Shown in pieces: positions 50,857 through 60,780 of a DNA stretch of 64,000 nt (its first letter is position 1; each line of letters begins with the position of its first letter). Origin of the DNA: Isoetes taiwanensis (Eukaryota > Streptophyta > Lycopodiopsida > Isoetales > Isoetaceae); the NCBI GenBank assembly GCA_021234155.1, contig JAJEKV010000062.1:8637408-8701407 (forward strand), given 5' to 3'. A program made the position numbers and the translations under genes. The notes beneath the pieces are model-generated. The model was not told the origin of the DNA. It searched no databases and saw only the letters and a list, made by a program, of their open reading frames with translations.

Positions 50857-52239
50857 TCAATGCCCGACAATGGCTAGCAGCTCCTGATCATGGGTTGGGT
50901 AGCGTTGCTCGGCGTCGTTCATCTTCTTTGAGTCGTAGGCGACTACCCTTCCTTCTTGCATCAAGACTGCCCCTGTTGCTATCTTGCTCGCATCTATTGC
51001 TACCAACTTATCTTTACTCGGGTCCGGAAGAACAAGCACTGGTGCTGTTGTCAAGGCCTCTTTAAGCTTCTCGAAGGAAGCTTGGACTTTCTCTAACCAA
51101 TGACTAGACCAATCCTTAATCTTCTTGGCCTTAGTGAGGTCGGACAGAGGGGACGCCCACTTAGCAAAGTCCTTCACGAACTTTCTGTAGTATCCCGCCA
51201 ACCCGAGAAAACTTCTTACTTCTGCTACATTCCTTGGGGCTGGCCAATCAACTATTGCGTCAATCTTAGATGGATCTGTGGAGATTCCCTCGGATGTTAC
51301 CACATGTCCCAAATACTCCACTCGGCCTGTTGCAAAGTGGCACTTTGAGAGCTTCCCATACAACCGATGACGTCTCAACTTCTCCAACACTTTCCTGAGA
51401 TGCTGACAATGCTCCTCAAGGGACTTGCTGTAGACTAGAATGTCGTCGAAGAAGACAATGACAAACTCATCCAAGAAGTCTCTGAAGATGTCGTTCATAA
51501 GGCGCATAAATGTTGCGGGAGCGTTCGACAATCCAAAGGGCATTACTGTAAACTCAAAATGACCATACCGCGTTCTGAAAGCAGTCTTATGGATGTCCTC
51601 TTCTTTTATTCTTATCTGATGGTATCCTGATCTCAAATCAATCTTAGAGAATACCTTTGCTCCTTGTAGCTGATCCATTAGGTCATCTGCCCTCGGCAAT
51701 GCATACTTATTCTTTATCGTCTGCTTATTGAGCTGGCGATAGTCTATGCACATTCTTAAGCTCCCGTCTTTCTTCTTTACGAAGAGTATAGGTGCTCCAA
51801 AAGGAGACACACTTGCCCTTATGAATCCAAGGTCTAGCAATTCTTGAAGCTGCTTCTTGAGCTCAATCAATTCTGGGGTGCTCATTCTATATGGTGCCTT
51901 ACTGGTAGGCTTCGCATCTGGAGCCAATGTGATCTCACATTCTACACCCCTATAAGGTGGCAGCTGCCGGATTTCATCCGGGAATACATCCTTGAACTCT
52001 GAAATAAGCCTTGCTATCTGGCTGGGCAACTGATTCCCCTTTGGGTCACTTCCCTCCTGCTTGCCTGGCCCAATTGATTCCAACCTCAAGATGTAATCCA
52101 CCTTATTCCTTTCTATGCTCTTCCTTAGCTGCTTCAAAGAAATACACTGCATGGGAGAATCTAGCTTCTTACCTTTGACTATCAACTTGTTGCCGTCCGG
52201 TGCCGTCATGGTGACTTCTTCCCGGTCACAATCAATCAT
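50857..52239 (-). CDS. Reverse transcriptase and start of RNase H, inner chromovirus
   Basis: This is the longest intact frame of the element (460 codons). It contains [60 protein letters not shown] and [19 protein letters not shown]. The catalytic centre is [14 protein letters not shown] (FFDD, an accepted variant of YVDD). After [11 protein letters not shown] and [11 protein letters not shown], RNase H begins with [17 protein letters not shown] and [16 protein letters not shown]. The frame ends in RNase H because of a shift. It copies element RNA into DNA in the particle. Confidence 0.95.
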   Translation of the reverse strand: MIDCDREEVTMTAPDGNKLIVKGKKLDSPMQCISLKQLRKSIERNKVDYILRLESIGPGKQEGSDPKGNQLPSQIARLISEFKDVFPDEIRQLPPYRGVECEITLAPDAKPTSKAPYRMSTPELIELKKQLQELLDLGFIRASVSPFGAPILFVKKKDGSLRMCIDYRQLNKQTIKNKYALPRADDLMDQLQGAKVFSKIDLRSGYHQIRIKEEDIHKTAFRTRYGHFEFTVMPFGLSNAPATFMRLMNDIFRDFLDEFVIVFFDDILVYSKSLEEHCQHLRKVLEKLRRHRLYGKLSKCHFATGRVEYLGHVVTSEGISTDPSKIDAIVDWPAPRNVAEVRSFLGLAGYYRKFVKDFAKWASPLSDLTKAKKIKDWSSHWLEKVQASFEKLKEALTTAPVLVLPDPSKDKLVAIDASKIATGAVLMQEGRVVAYDSKKMNDAEQRYPTHDQELLAIVGH

Positions 52240-52500
52240 TGCTTTTAATGGGCTTCAAGAATTCCATTCCCACAATAAGATCATACCTTCTAATATCCAT
52301 GACTTTTGCTCCCATCGGCCACTTAGCCCCACTAAGGTCTATGTCAAAGGTGATCCTCCTCCCCTTAGTGTGCCGAATGGCGCCATTTGCCATAGCTACT
52401 GGCCTTGGCTTAGACTTCAATACCTTGTTCTTCATTAGAGCACCAATCTAGGAGATGCAAAATTATGAGAGCTACCTGTATCTATGAGGACTACATATGG
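52240..52500 (-). pseudogene. Aspartic protease, inner chromovirus
   Basis: VLIDTGSSHNF at about 52490-52455 is the active-site loop with the catalytic Asp. The frame then shifts and continues as KPRPVAMANG, DIDLSGAKWPMG and [12 protein letters not shown], the usual end of plant gypsy proteases. A one- or two-base shift near 52440 separates the two parts. Confidence 0.85.
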
Positions 52501-52629
52501 CTTACTATCTATGATCCCATCAGCCGCAATGACAGTCGACTGATTCTCTATATCACCTGACTCAATGTTTGCACATATGTGGCACTCACCATCTATGAAG
52601 TCCCTGGGCCTCCGGCCGGGTCGCCGTCT

Positions 52630-53817
52630 TCATCCGGCTCCGTTGGGGAATCCCAATCCATAAGCTCTGCTTAAGGCCGACCGCATGACGAATGGACAAT
52701 CATGTGTTGGTGCCCCGGCTGGAAGCACCGAAACATAGCTTTTCTCAATGCATTCCTGTCTCTTTTCCTTTGGCAGGTCGTCTAGGAGACGCTTTAAGAG
52801 CTGCCGCCCCCGATGCATTCTCTGTGGCTTACGGTCCCCAAAAGCTTTGCTCTTATCCTTACCTTCTGCTGACTCACGATGGTGTAGCCGCCGATTGCTT
52901 ACCCCGATATTGTCCCCGAGCACGCCTCTGAACTCTTACCCCTGAAGGTTGGCTGCTTTTCTGTTGGAGTTGCTGGTGCCTCTTCCAAACTTATAGCTTT
53001 ATCTTCGGCCTGCGCTACTGACCTTGGGTTGATTGCTCTTACAAGCCTCTTGATATCTTTGTTCAACCCCTCAATGTAAGTATCCACGGCTTGCCTCTGA
53101 GAGACTCGGGAACATGCAGCTGAGCCTCATAAATTCTTTCGTATACTTAGCCACCGATAAACTACCCCGATTCAACCTCAGAGAGGCTGATTTGGATGTC
53201 TACTAGTATGAGACCTTGGCACATAGTGCTTGCGGAAAGCCTTGTTGAAGGTCTTAAACCTGCAGTTGTTCCTCTTCAGCTTGTTAGATTTAGCATATCC
53301 CTTCCACCAGATCCTTGCCGGTCCAATAAGGTTAGCTGTAGCAACTTTCCCTATGTCCTTGTCTTTCATACCATATGAGTTGCCAAATTCTTCCATTTCA
53401 TCCGACCATGCTTCAGCCTCCATGCCCGATCTATCTTTCCCTGAGAACTGGCCGAGCTTCCTTGTCTTCCACACATTGCTCATAGCACTATCCACCTTTT
53501 TCCGGTAATCATCTGTCTTTCTTGCCCTTTTCCTTGCCTTCGGTGTGCCAGAGTCACTGTCGGAGCTAGAGCTGTCCTCACTGGAAGAGCTATCTGATGT
53601 GTTGGAGCTAGATGGTGATGGACTCCTGGTTCTCCTTCTTCGCCGTCTCCTCGCCCCACGGCGTTGCCGTGGTTGCCCTCTCCTTCCTGTTGAGGAATTT
53701 CGTCACCACACGGAGGACAAGGTGGAGGTGGAGGACCATCTTCTGTGCATTCATGAGAGGTGTCGCCCGAGTTGATGAGATGTTGCATCCGGGTTCCTCA
53801 TCGCACCAACCTTGCAT
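52630..53817 (-). pseudogene. Gag of the inner chromovirus, frame-broken
   Basis: Gag forms the particle. An N-terminal part is rich in Pro, then Ser/Asp (SSSSEDSSSSDSDSG in one frame). The core domain follows from KLGQFSGKDRSG and LIGPARIWWKGYAKSNKLK (53495-53178), then continues as DTYIEGLNKDIKRLVRAI (53087). A basic stretch near 52860 precedes HDCPFVMRSA. No intact CCHC knuckle is seen. At least three frame changes interrupt the gene. Confidence 0.8.
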
Positions 53818-53989
53818 TGACCGCCTCTCGGTGATATATCCTGCTCAAAATCTTCTTGTTCTCTCGCCAAACAAGTTCCTTGGAACCCAATTGCGTGGTC
53901 GGTGCTGGTCCCCGAGATCCTCGCGACTTGAGTTCCTTTGTCGCAAGGGTCGATCATCAATACATAATGTTAAGTTTAGACAATAGTCA

Positions 53990-54116
53990 TTTTGCTTACA
54001 ATTAAATTGTTGTTAGGTACAAAAGAAATCATATGAAAATTTCATTTACAAGTCAAAATCATGGTAATACATTAATTAGTATATAGGAATACATTTAATG
54101 GACTTCATGATAATAC
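53990..54116. other. AT-rich gap between the extra ORFs and gag
   Basis: About 130 bp of AT-rich sequence with no open frame, unlike the GC-rich coding sequence on either side. It could be a spacer or an intron within the element transcript. Splice sites were not assigned. Confidence 0.4.
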
Positions 54117-55861
54117 TTAAAAGGAGTTACAATGTACTTTAATTAAGTTAGCAAGCAATTCTTCCATCAATGATGTCGCTTGAAGAAGTCCTTGATTTTC
54201 TTGAATCCTCGTGCCCTTGCCCATGTTTCCGCAGATTCTAGCCGCGATCCTCCCTCCAATGCTCTTGCTACACGTGGTGCTTTGGGAGTTTCGTGCGATT
54301 GCCGCCACTCTTGACAAGGCGCATCCCGAGGTGGCCCCTTTTGCGAAGTCGAGAGCATGAAGTGCTACTGATCTCTTGAAGAGGATAACATGGTCTACTT
54401 TCACATCTATTCTCGCATCTTTGACCAAAGCCCGAAAGTGCTATAAGGAGTGCTCTGGGACTCTTCACCTCTTGGGCTAAATTCTTTATGGAAAACTATC
54501 ATCTCCTTACGGCTAGGGCGAGGAAGATAGTACCCGAAAGTGACTTGCCCTTGGTTCCCGATGCCCGTACCTTTTCTCCCGTTTGCCCGTAGAAGATGTC
54601 CAATGCCATAAGATCCTCATGGTCTCTCCACATAGTAGTTGCACTCTCCAAATTGATCTTTGCTACAAGCTTCTCAGCGTACTCATGGGCGACCGGTTCA
54701 TTTGGCGCTTGGGCCCCTTCCGGCTTGTACAACCTGCTTTGGATTTCTGAAATTCTTCTTCCGGAATGATGGGTTCCTGTTGTTGATACATCTGCCTTAT
54801 CTGTTGGTATGCCTGGATGTCCGACATAGTTTCCCCGATAGGAATGTCGCCCGCTACTTCCCTTGGTATCTCTGGTAGGAGTAGTCGATGAAGTCGCTAC
54901 CACATTTCTGTGCAATTAGACCTAGGAGCTCGTCTATCCCGAGGGGTTCTCCTCTTGGCAATAGGGGAGGTTGAGGATGTCGGTGGCGAATATGTACTCC
55001 CTCGCCATCGGCGACATGGGGTGAGGCCCGTGATGCCCATTGGTGGCTCAAAGTCCCGCCTTAGCGCTTCCTGTTGCCGAGCTATACGCCTCTCCATCCT
55101 TCTTGCCTCCCTCATCTCCCAGCTTGGGTTCTCTTCCTCTTCCTCTTCGTAATCCTGCTCGATTTGCAACGTAGGTGCTTCTGATGTGGAGCCGTAGTGT
55201 TCGTATGCTAAGGTCTGGATCTCCTGGATGCTTATCTGTGCTGCTCGGGTGTCGAGAGGTGCCAAATCCAAGGGTTGGATTGACGGCTCCCCTGGTTGGT
55301 TAACTGCCCTATACTGCATGAACAATGCTAAGGCTGCCTGGCTTGAGAGGTACCTATGCCTATGATGCTTACAGGTCATGTAGTCTGGCATGTTTCTGGT
55401 TCTATCCCATAGCTTGTTCTTACCCCTGGATCCCCCACCTATGGCTTGAGCAAGAGAATCTAGAGAAACCCATTTCCCTCCCCTAGGTGGCAAGCTAACT
55501 TCCCAGGGTAAGACCTGCTGATCATATTGACAAATGATGTCAGTGTAGTATGGAGTTCTAGTCGAGTGGCATGGAGATCAAAGAGATAATCAAAAACATG
55601 GAAGACTTGTTGGGGGGCAATCACGAATGTGATTGGTCTCATTATACCATCTGACAAAGCTTGAGGGCGCCATTGAACAGGAATAGCTATGGAAAATGGC
55701 TGATGGAAATGAGCAAAAGCCAAAGAAATCGCCAAAGGGGCTGAGAGCAACTCTAATGGGAAAAAAATGACAAATGAGGGTCCCTTTTTATAGACTAGGG
55801 GTGCCTCGGGTTTAAAGTGCACAAAGGTTCTTGATGGGGAAGACTCCAAATCTATGGCCAC
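54117..55861 (-). pseudogene. Unidentified extra ORF(s) of the inner chromovirus
   Basis: I do not recognise this protein. It starts MAIDLESSPSRTF at 55861 (frame to 55460). It continues one frame over as GGKWVSLDSLAQAIGGGSRG (55493-54897), with an acidic run YEEEEEENPSWEMREARRME followed by Arg/Glu-rich helical text (RRIARQQEALRRDF). It goes on in shifted frames with EVAGDIPIGETMSDIQAYQQ and QQEPIIPEEEFQ (about 54830-54760), and EYAEKLVAKINLESATTMW (54499-54915 frame). Consistent codon-like content through at least three shifts suggests a formerly single protein of roughly 450 residues. It lies between the H3-like ORF and gag on the same strand. It might be a second captured host gene or an unusual gag-related product. 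Confidence 0.5.
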
Positions 55862-56280
55862 AGGTGTCCAAATGAGCTACCATGAAGTGCAATTCTAAAC
55901 AAAGCAAAGCAAGAAACGCTACATGGCAGTTTGTTGGGTCAAAATTGGTCAATTGGGCGAAAAAATTGGCGAAATCGGTCGAGCCTTGAAACGCCTAGCG
56001 TGTCGCTTGAGCATGGCGAATAGTGGCAGCGGTGGTGTGACCCGATTTGGGTCTTTTTTTAAGTTCTGCTATGGATTTTTGAAGAATTCGAATTGCTAGG
56101 ATGACTATTTGGACGATTCTAATCTAACTAGGGGTTTTTCTTACATGAATTAGACCTTAAATTGATAAAGTTTTGCGAAACCGGGTCGAGGCCTTGAACC
56201 CTGTCGTGGGACCTTGGCGGGTCTGGCGGTGTGACCCGATTCGGGGTATTTCGAAAAAATTTATCTAATGCAGGAAGGAT

Positions 56281-57414
56281 TTATCTACTACTAATTGCAA
56301 AACAAAATTTTATATTTATGGGGATGCGGATGCGACGCGCCAAGTATATATCCTTGGGCATCAAAGTCACCCTCTTCGCGTGGATCGCGCAGAGGTTCCC
56401 TTCCTCAAACAACTGGGTGAGCTCGGCCTCGTGACTACTTGCAACACACAGGAGTTGTGGCGGCGTCACTCTGTAGTGGGTGGCGAACTCGCCATCACCT
56501 CATATGAGTGGCTCAAAGGTGCCTTCCTAATCGGGGAGATTAGTGCTTCTTGAAAGTGTCTAATCTCGGGAAGACCACGGGAGTGTGCGAATTAGGCCCA
56601 TGGTGGACCTTCTTGGCTTCTCGGGCTGTGGCTGTGGCGGCTTAGGCTGGTTCTTTGGCGGCCCGGCCTCCCTCCACCAGTCTTATTTGGATGTTTTTGC
56701 GGCGGTACCAATCATTATACCTCGTCCACTGACGAAGGTATTCTTGGTACGCCTTGAGACGGCGCCGGTAGAGACGGTCCTCCTTCAAGGCGAAGGCCCG
56801 CTCGCCTGCCTTCTGCTTCTTTACCACCTTAGGTGGCTTGGGCCACACTGGGTAAGGTGGTCTTGGGTCCGCCCCTTCCCCCTGCTCTTTTTCTTCCTCC
56901 TGCTCTTCTTCCTCTTGCTCCTCTTCTTCCACGTGCTCCTCTTCGCGCCGGGGAGGCTCCTCTATCACGACGGTTCGGCGGGGACCGTCGTTTCTTCTCT
57001 TCGTCCTCCGCTCCTGCCGCCGCAGCTCCTCCTCGCGCTCCCTCTTCCTCCTCGCGGCCCTCTCTTCTGGCCACTCCGCAACCTTCTCCTTGCCCTTCTT
57101 CCTTGGCCTTAGAAGGCCAGCCCGTCCACTGCTGCTTTGGACTGCTCTTCCTCCTGCTCTTCCCGCCCGGTTATGCAGCTGGCCCCGAAGTGGCGAGATT
57201 CGTCAGTTCTTTGCGTTCCTGCCGACGAGGGGCTGCTCTCGGCATCGTGATAGGTGCCGTCGCTGCTGCTGCTGGTGGGGGGAAGCTCCTCTTCCCCCTT
57301 CTTGGGTCGGAGGTGCTCCGGGATCTTCTTCACATGGCGTCCCGCTGCTAGGTTCGCCATCGAGAGTGTGGGGCGCTGTCCTGGCTTCCTGTAGGTTTGT
57401 TTGGTTCTTGCCAT
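56281..57414 (-). pseudogene. Histone H3-like protein encoded by the inner chromovirus (long-tailed, frame-broken)
   Basis: The first ORF after the 5' LTR starts MARTKQTYRKPGQRP at 57414 in a good start context (A at -3, G at +4). Residues 1-9 after Met match the H3 tail except Ala7 to Tyr; H3 Ser10 is Pro here. The frame reads to about 57109, then continues one base over with Lys/Arg/Glu-rich text (KKGKEKVAEWPEERAARRKR) and a long Glu tract (EEPPRREEEHVEEEE), to about 56642. A Pro-rich piece follows. The histone fold comes next: KKVHHGPNSH, then EIRHFQEALISPIRKAPL (H3 alphaN-alpha1 region), [14 protein letters not shown], and finally [17 protein letters not shown] with YLARRIR, almost identical to the H3 C-terminus. 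The total would be about 370 residues against 136 for H3. At least four frame changes occur; their cause is unclear. Confidence 0.85.
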
Positions 57415-57974
57415 ACTTAACGATCTAGAAAACGGGTGGGGATAGGCTGGTCAAGAGAGAGAAGGTGGAGGAAAGTTTGGAGGGAAAAATGAGGTGTCAG
57501 AGATATTTAAAGAGGAGGGTCCCTGAGAATATTCTCCTACCATAATTACCCCTATTTATTAGCCCCCCTTATTAATTACAAGATATTTAGTACTTATTTA
57601 ATTATTAATGTATATGTTAAATCCATATTAATTGATATTATACTTGAATTTCGAATTTTTTTTCTAATGGTTCGAAGTGCAATCTATGAATTTGCGCCAT
57701 TTTTCACCTGGGTCTCCGATTGGCATGATTCTTCGACCCATTTTAGGTGAAATTTGATGCAGATGCATGATTTTCACTCTAAATTTACTAGAAGGTGCGT
57801 TTGACTCACTCAAACCTTCGTCTAACACTTAACCTAAGTCCTGACCCACTACCTAGGAGAAATTTTTTCCCCCATTTTTGCGGTTCGATGGTGGAAATGT
57901 TTATTTCACACCCCTATAGGCCTGTTAGACTACTTCATGGTTATGGTCAGTGCTAGTTCTTGGTCAACCAAGAA
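57415..57974 (-). other. Leader between primer-binding site and H3-like ORF
   Basis: About 560 bp of untranslated leader in element orientation, partly AT-rich (57540-57680). No gene is seen. Confidence 0.5.
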
Positions 57975-57990
57975 CATTGCTCGATACCAT
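57975..57990 (-). promoter_or_regulatory. Primer-binding site, initiator tRNA-Met type
   Basis: Adjacent to the 5' LTR, element orientation reads TGGTATCGAGCAATG. The 3' end of plant initiator tRNA-Met calls for TGGTATCAGAGC, so one base appears to be missing. Confidence 0.75.
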
Positions 57991-59626
57991 TGTGGCGCTC
58001 CCCTCGCTAAACATACGGGCCCGGTAGTATACGGCGCAGAAATCCCCATCCGCTCGAACCGCATGGGCCCTTCGTCTACCCCGCACTCTGAGGTGACTCT
58101 TAGTGCGGGGAGGGAACACGAAGGTGTCTTGCGCGCCCTTCCCCTATGGGCTCCTATAACAGCGGAAGCGATAACACGTCAGAACTAGCATAAAACATAT
58201 ACAAATACTACCTCGGAGGGTAGTGCATCGCACATAAACCAATGCAAAGATGATAATCACAAACCATAAAACAGGAGAGCTCCTACCCCGGCTCAGACTC
58301 GTAAGGAGGGTGACTGACCGGCTAGGCTTCAAGATAGAGCAGACCGAGTCATGGCAATGGCGAGGGCTGGCATAGAACAATGGCTAGGGTTGACCACTCC
58401 ATCCGCCCCTCCTGTGCATACTTTGCAGATGGGCTAGATCAGGCTCTGACAGGACTCTAGCCTTCCGGATACGCAATCCCATGGCATCACCCATCCGGGA
58501 CTACTCCGGGTTGCATCTCCCCGGGTCCGATGAGGCAGGAAGGGTTGCATCTCCCCTTCCTGGGTCTAGAGGTGCAGGTGGGGGCTAGAGAATCGTGGCG
58601 ACACACGATTCGTGCCGTGAACCCCCAAAGCGAGAGCCAAGCCAACGCTTGCGGCTCGAGAGGCGGGGCAACACCATTGCCCCCGGGAGGTGTCGGACCC
58701 ATGCTCGCCCACACCTAAGTGACCGACCATAAGCCTAGCCCACTATGGGATCCCCGAAGCCCCCACTCGCGGGGATCCTCCCTCCACTTTCCCTCCAGCC
58801 CCGTTATCCGGTGCTTTGAGTCATATCATAGCCTCAATAGCACGGTGGGCTCCTATGCACTGAGCCGCCAACTAATAGGAACTAAGGGATCTACTCTAGG
58901 AGCATACTACATATAGCTCTAGGTCTCTACCCCCTCCCAATACAAGAGGAGCAACATGATCAACCATCATCACATCATCATCACATCATGAGAATAATCA
59001 TAAGAAGAACATCTTAACCTAATCATACAACTAACTAATAGTTAGGGTTCCTTGATTAGGGTTCAAGATGTTGAATATGGGTTCTAGGATGGCTCTACTC
59101 TAGATACAAAATACTAGCACATCCGGAATGCTAATCCCAGATGAGCTATAACAACTACTATCCTACATACCTGCTCTGAAGCTCTCCCTCCGCATCCGGG
59201 TGCCTCCATGGTCTTCAACTCACGTGATCTTTGCTCTTGCTCCAAGAGCGAGTCTACCTCTTTGGGGGCTGCGCACCCGGTCTATGCTACAACAAGCGAT
59301 GTTCAAAGCGGGTTTTGAGCAGTAGGTGAGTCTCTAGGTGCTAGGGCTGGAAAGAGGCCTAGGGTTAGGGTTTAGGCCTATATGAGCTAGGTCCACCTAG
59401 GATGCCACGTGGCACCAATCGGGTGAGTCCTGTGTGGCGGGTGCCCAATAGGTTAAGGCCACGTGGATAATGGTCTAAACCTATGGTTGGCTAAGTTATG
59501 AGAATAACTTGGCCATGCCCCCTAGTGCCACAACTTATGGTATACAAGGCTATGAATGATAGACTTGTATAGTGACGGATCCAGGAATATACGTATTTAT
59601 GGCGTATATTCCCCTGGACCGTCACA
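57991..59626 (-). repeat. 5' LTR of the inner chromovirus (1636 bp)
   Basis: A full-length partner of 46616-48258. It is followed at its right by the GGTAG target duplication. Confidence 0.95.
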
Positions 59627-59631
59627 GGTAG

Positions 59632-60148
59632 GATGTGAAAGCTTACCAAACCCGGCCGAAAAATTGTTGTTTTAGCATAGATAACTTAACCAAACATATC
59701 CATATCATACACTATCAAAAAGATCTCGGAGAGAGCTTTCCAACGCAATAAAAATCATCTCAAACAGAACTCTGGATCAAAAGTTATGATAAGAAATGTG
59801 TTGCCGGCGGGGAAACTACATGCGCCCTTCAAGCCCTTCATGTGCCCATTATGCACCACACACATAAAAAGAGGGCTTTTGTTGTGAGCCATTGGTTGTT
59901 GATCATTGAAAAAAAGGCTAAAATCAATGGCCCTTCATGTGCCCATTATGCACCACACGCACAAGAAAAGGGCTTTTGTTGTGAGCCATTGGTTGTTGAC
60001 CATTGAAAAAAAAAGGCTAAAATCAATGGCTCGGAAATGGTGCACCCTAGATGTACGCATTAGTACATCCATTTGAATACATCACGAAATCATAGGAAAA
60101 CCTTAGTGAAAAGCGTACAAAAACACAAAGAAAACCCCCTGTTATTAT
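59632..60148. other. Inserted sequence right of the inner chromovirus
   Basis: No gene. It is the right-hand part of the insert that interrupts the outer element and contains the tandem repeat at 59834-60029. Confidence 0.5.
59834..60029. repeat. Tandem duplication, two units of about 97 bp
   Basis: The units start cccttcatgtgcccattatg at 59834 and 59931. Each contains gccattggttgttga and ends in aaaatcaatggc, so each can form a stem (gccattg/caatggc). Confidence 0.9.
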
Positions 60149-60780
60149 GCTACATATTCACTCCACATGGAGTCTTTATGGATCCCAAAAAGATCAACAC
60201 TGTTCTGGAGTGGCAAACACCTTCATTCGTTCGAGATGTTCAGTATTTTCTTGGGTTTGCCAATTTCTATCGGCGTTTCTTTCGGGATTATTCAGAGATT
60301 GCCCGTCCTTTGACATGCCTCACGGTTAAGGACGTGCCATTTGAATGGAGTGTGGAAGCGGAATTTGCTTTCGTTACTCTGAAGTATGCTTTTACCATGG
60401 CGCCAGTTCTTGCTCATGCAGATCCTTTGCGCCCATATGTTGTCGAAGCAGATGCTTCTGATTTCGCTCTTGGTGTGATCCTGTCATAGGAGGGGGATGA
60501 CCATGAATTGCATCCAATCGCCTATCACTCATAGAAGTTTCAGGCTACTGAAATCAACTATCCCATTTATGACAAGGAGTTTGTTGGCAATAGTGGATTC
60601 TTTCGAGGAATGGAGACATTTTCTGGAGGGATCTCCTGATAAGGTCACAGTTTATATAGATCATCAAAATCTATAATATTTTTAGTCTGCTCGAGTGCTC
60701 AACCGTCGCCAAGCCCGGTGGCATATTTAAGTATTATCCCGTATTGATTTCGTGATCAAGTACCGCTCTGGATCCCTCCA
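60149..60780 (+). pseudogene. Outer chromovirus: end of reverse transcriptase and RNase H
   Basis: The frame resumes at YIFTPHGVFMDPKKI, right after the FLGY broken at 45607. QYFLGFANFYRRFFRDYSEI follows, then the RNase H start in [17 protein letters not shown]. Stops at 60487 and later interrupt it. IKYRSGSLQGKPDALSRRSY (from 60752) closes the RNase H region. Confidence 0.85.

Larger units (their letters stand above)
46616..59626 (-). mobile_element. Inner chromovirus with captured histone H3-like ORF, 13 kb, TSD GGTAG
   Basis: LTRs at 46616-48258 and 57991-59626 begin TGTG and end CACA, and are flanked by GGTAG (46611-46615 and 59627-59631). Transcription runs right to left. The order is 5' LTR, primer-binding site, H3-like ORF, unidentified ORF, gag, protease (DTGSSHNF), reverse transcriptase, RNase H, integrase, chromodomain, polypurine tract, 3' LTR. 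The roughly 4 kb between primer site and gag is far more than a chromovirus needs. Frames are interrupted several times, mostly by single-base shifts. Confidence 0.95.

Noticed and set aside
56585-57351. Long GC-rich open frames on the plus strand (Leu/Pro/Ala-rich)
   Set aside because: They are the reverse of the Glu/Arg-rich linker of the H3-like ORF; composition alone keeps them open.
56281-57414. Ordinary host histone H3 gene disrupted by a transposon
   Set aside because: It lies between the primer-binding site and gag of an element with matching LTRs and TSD, on the element's strand, so it travelled with the element.
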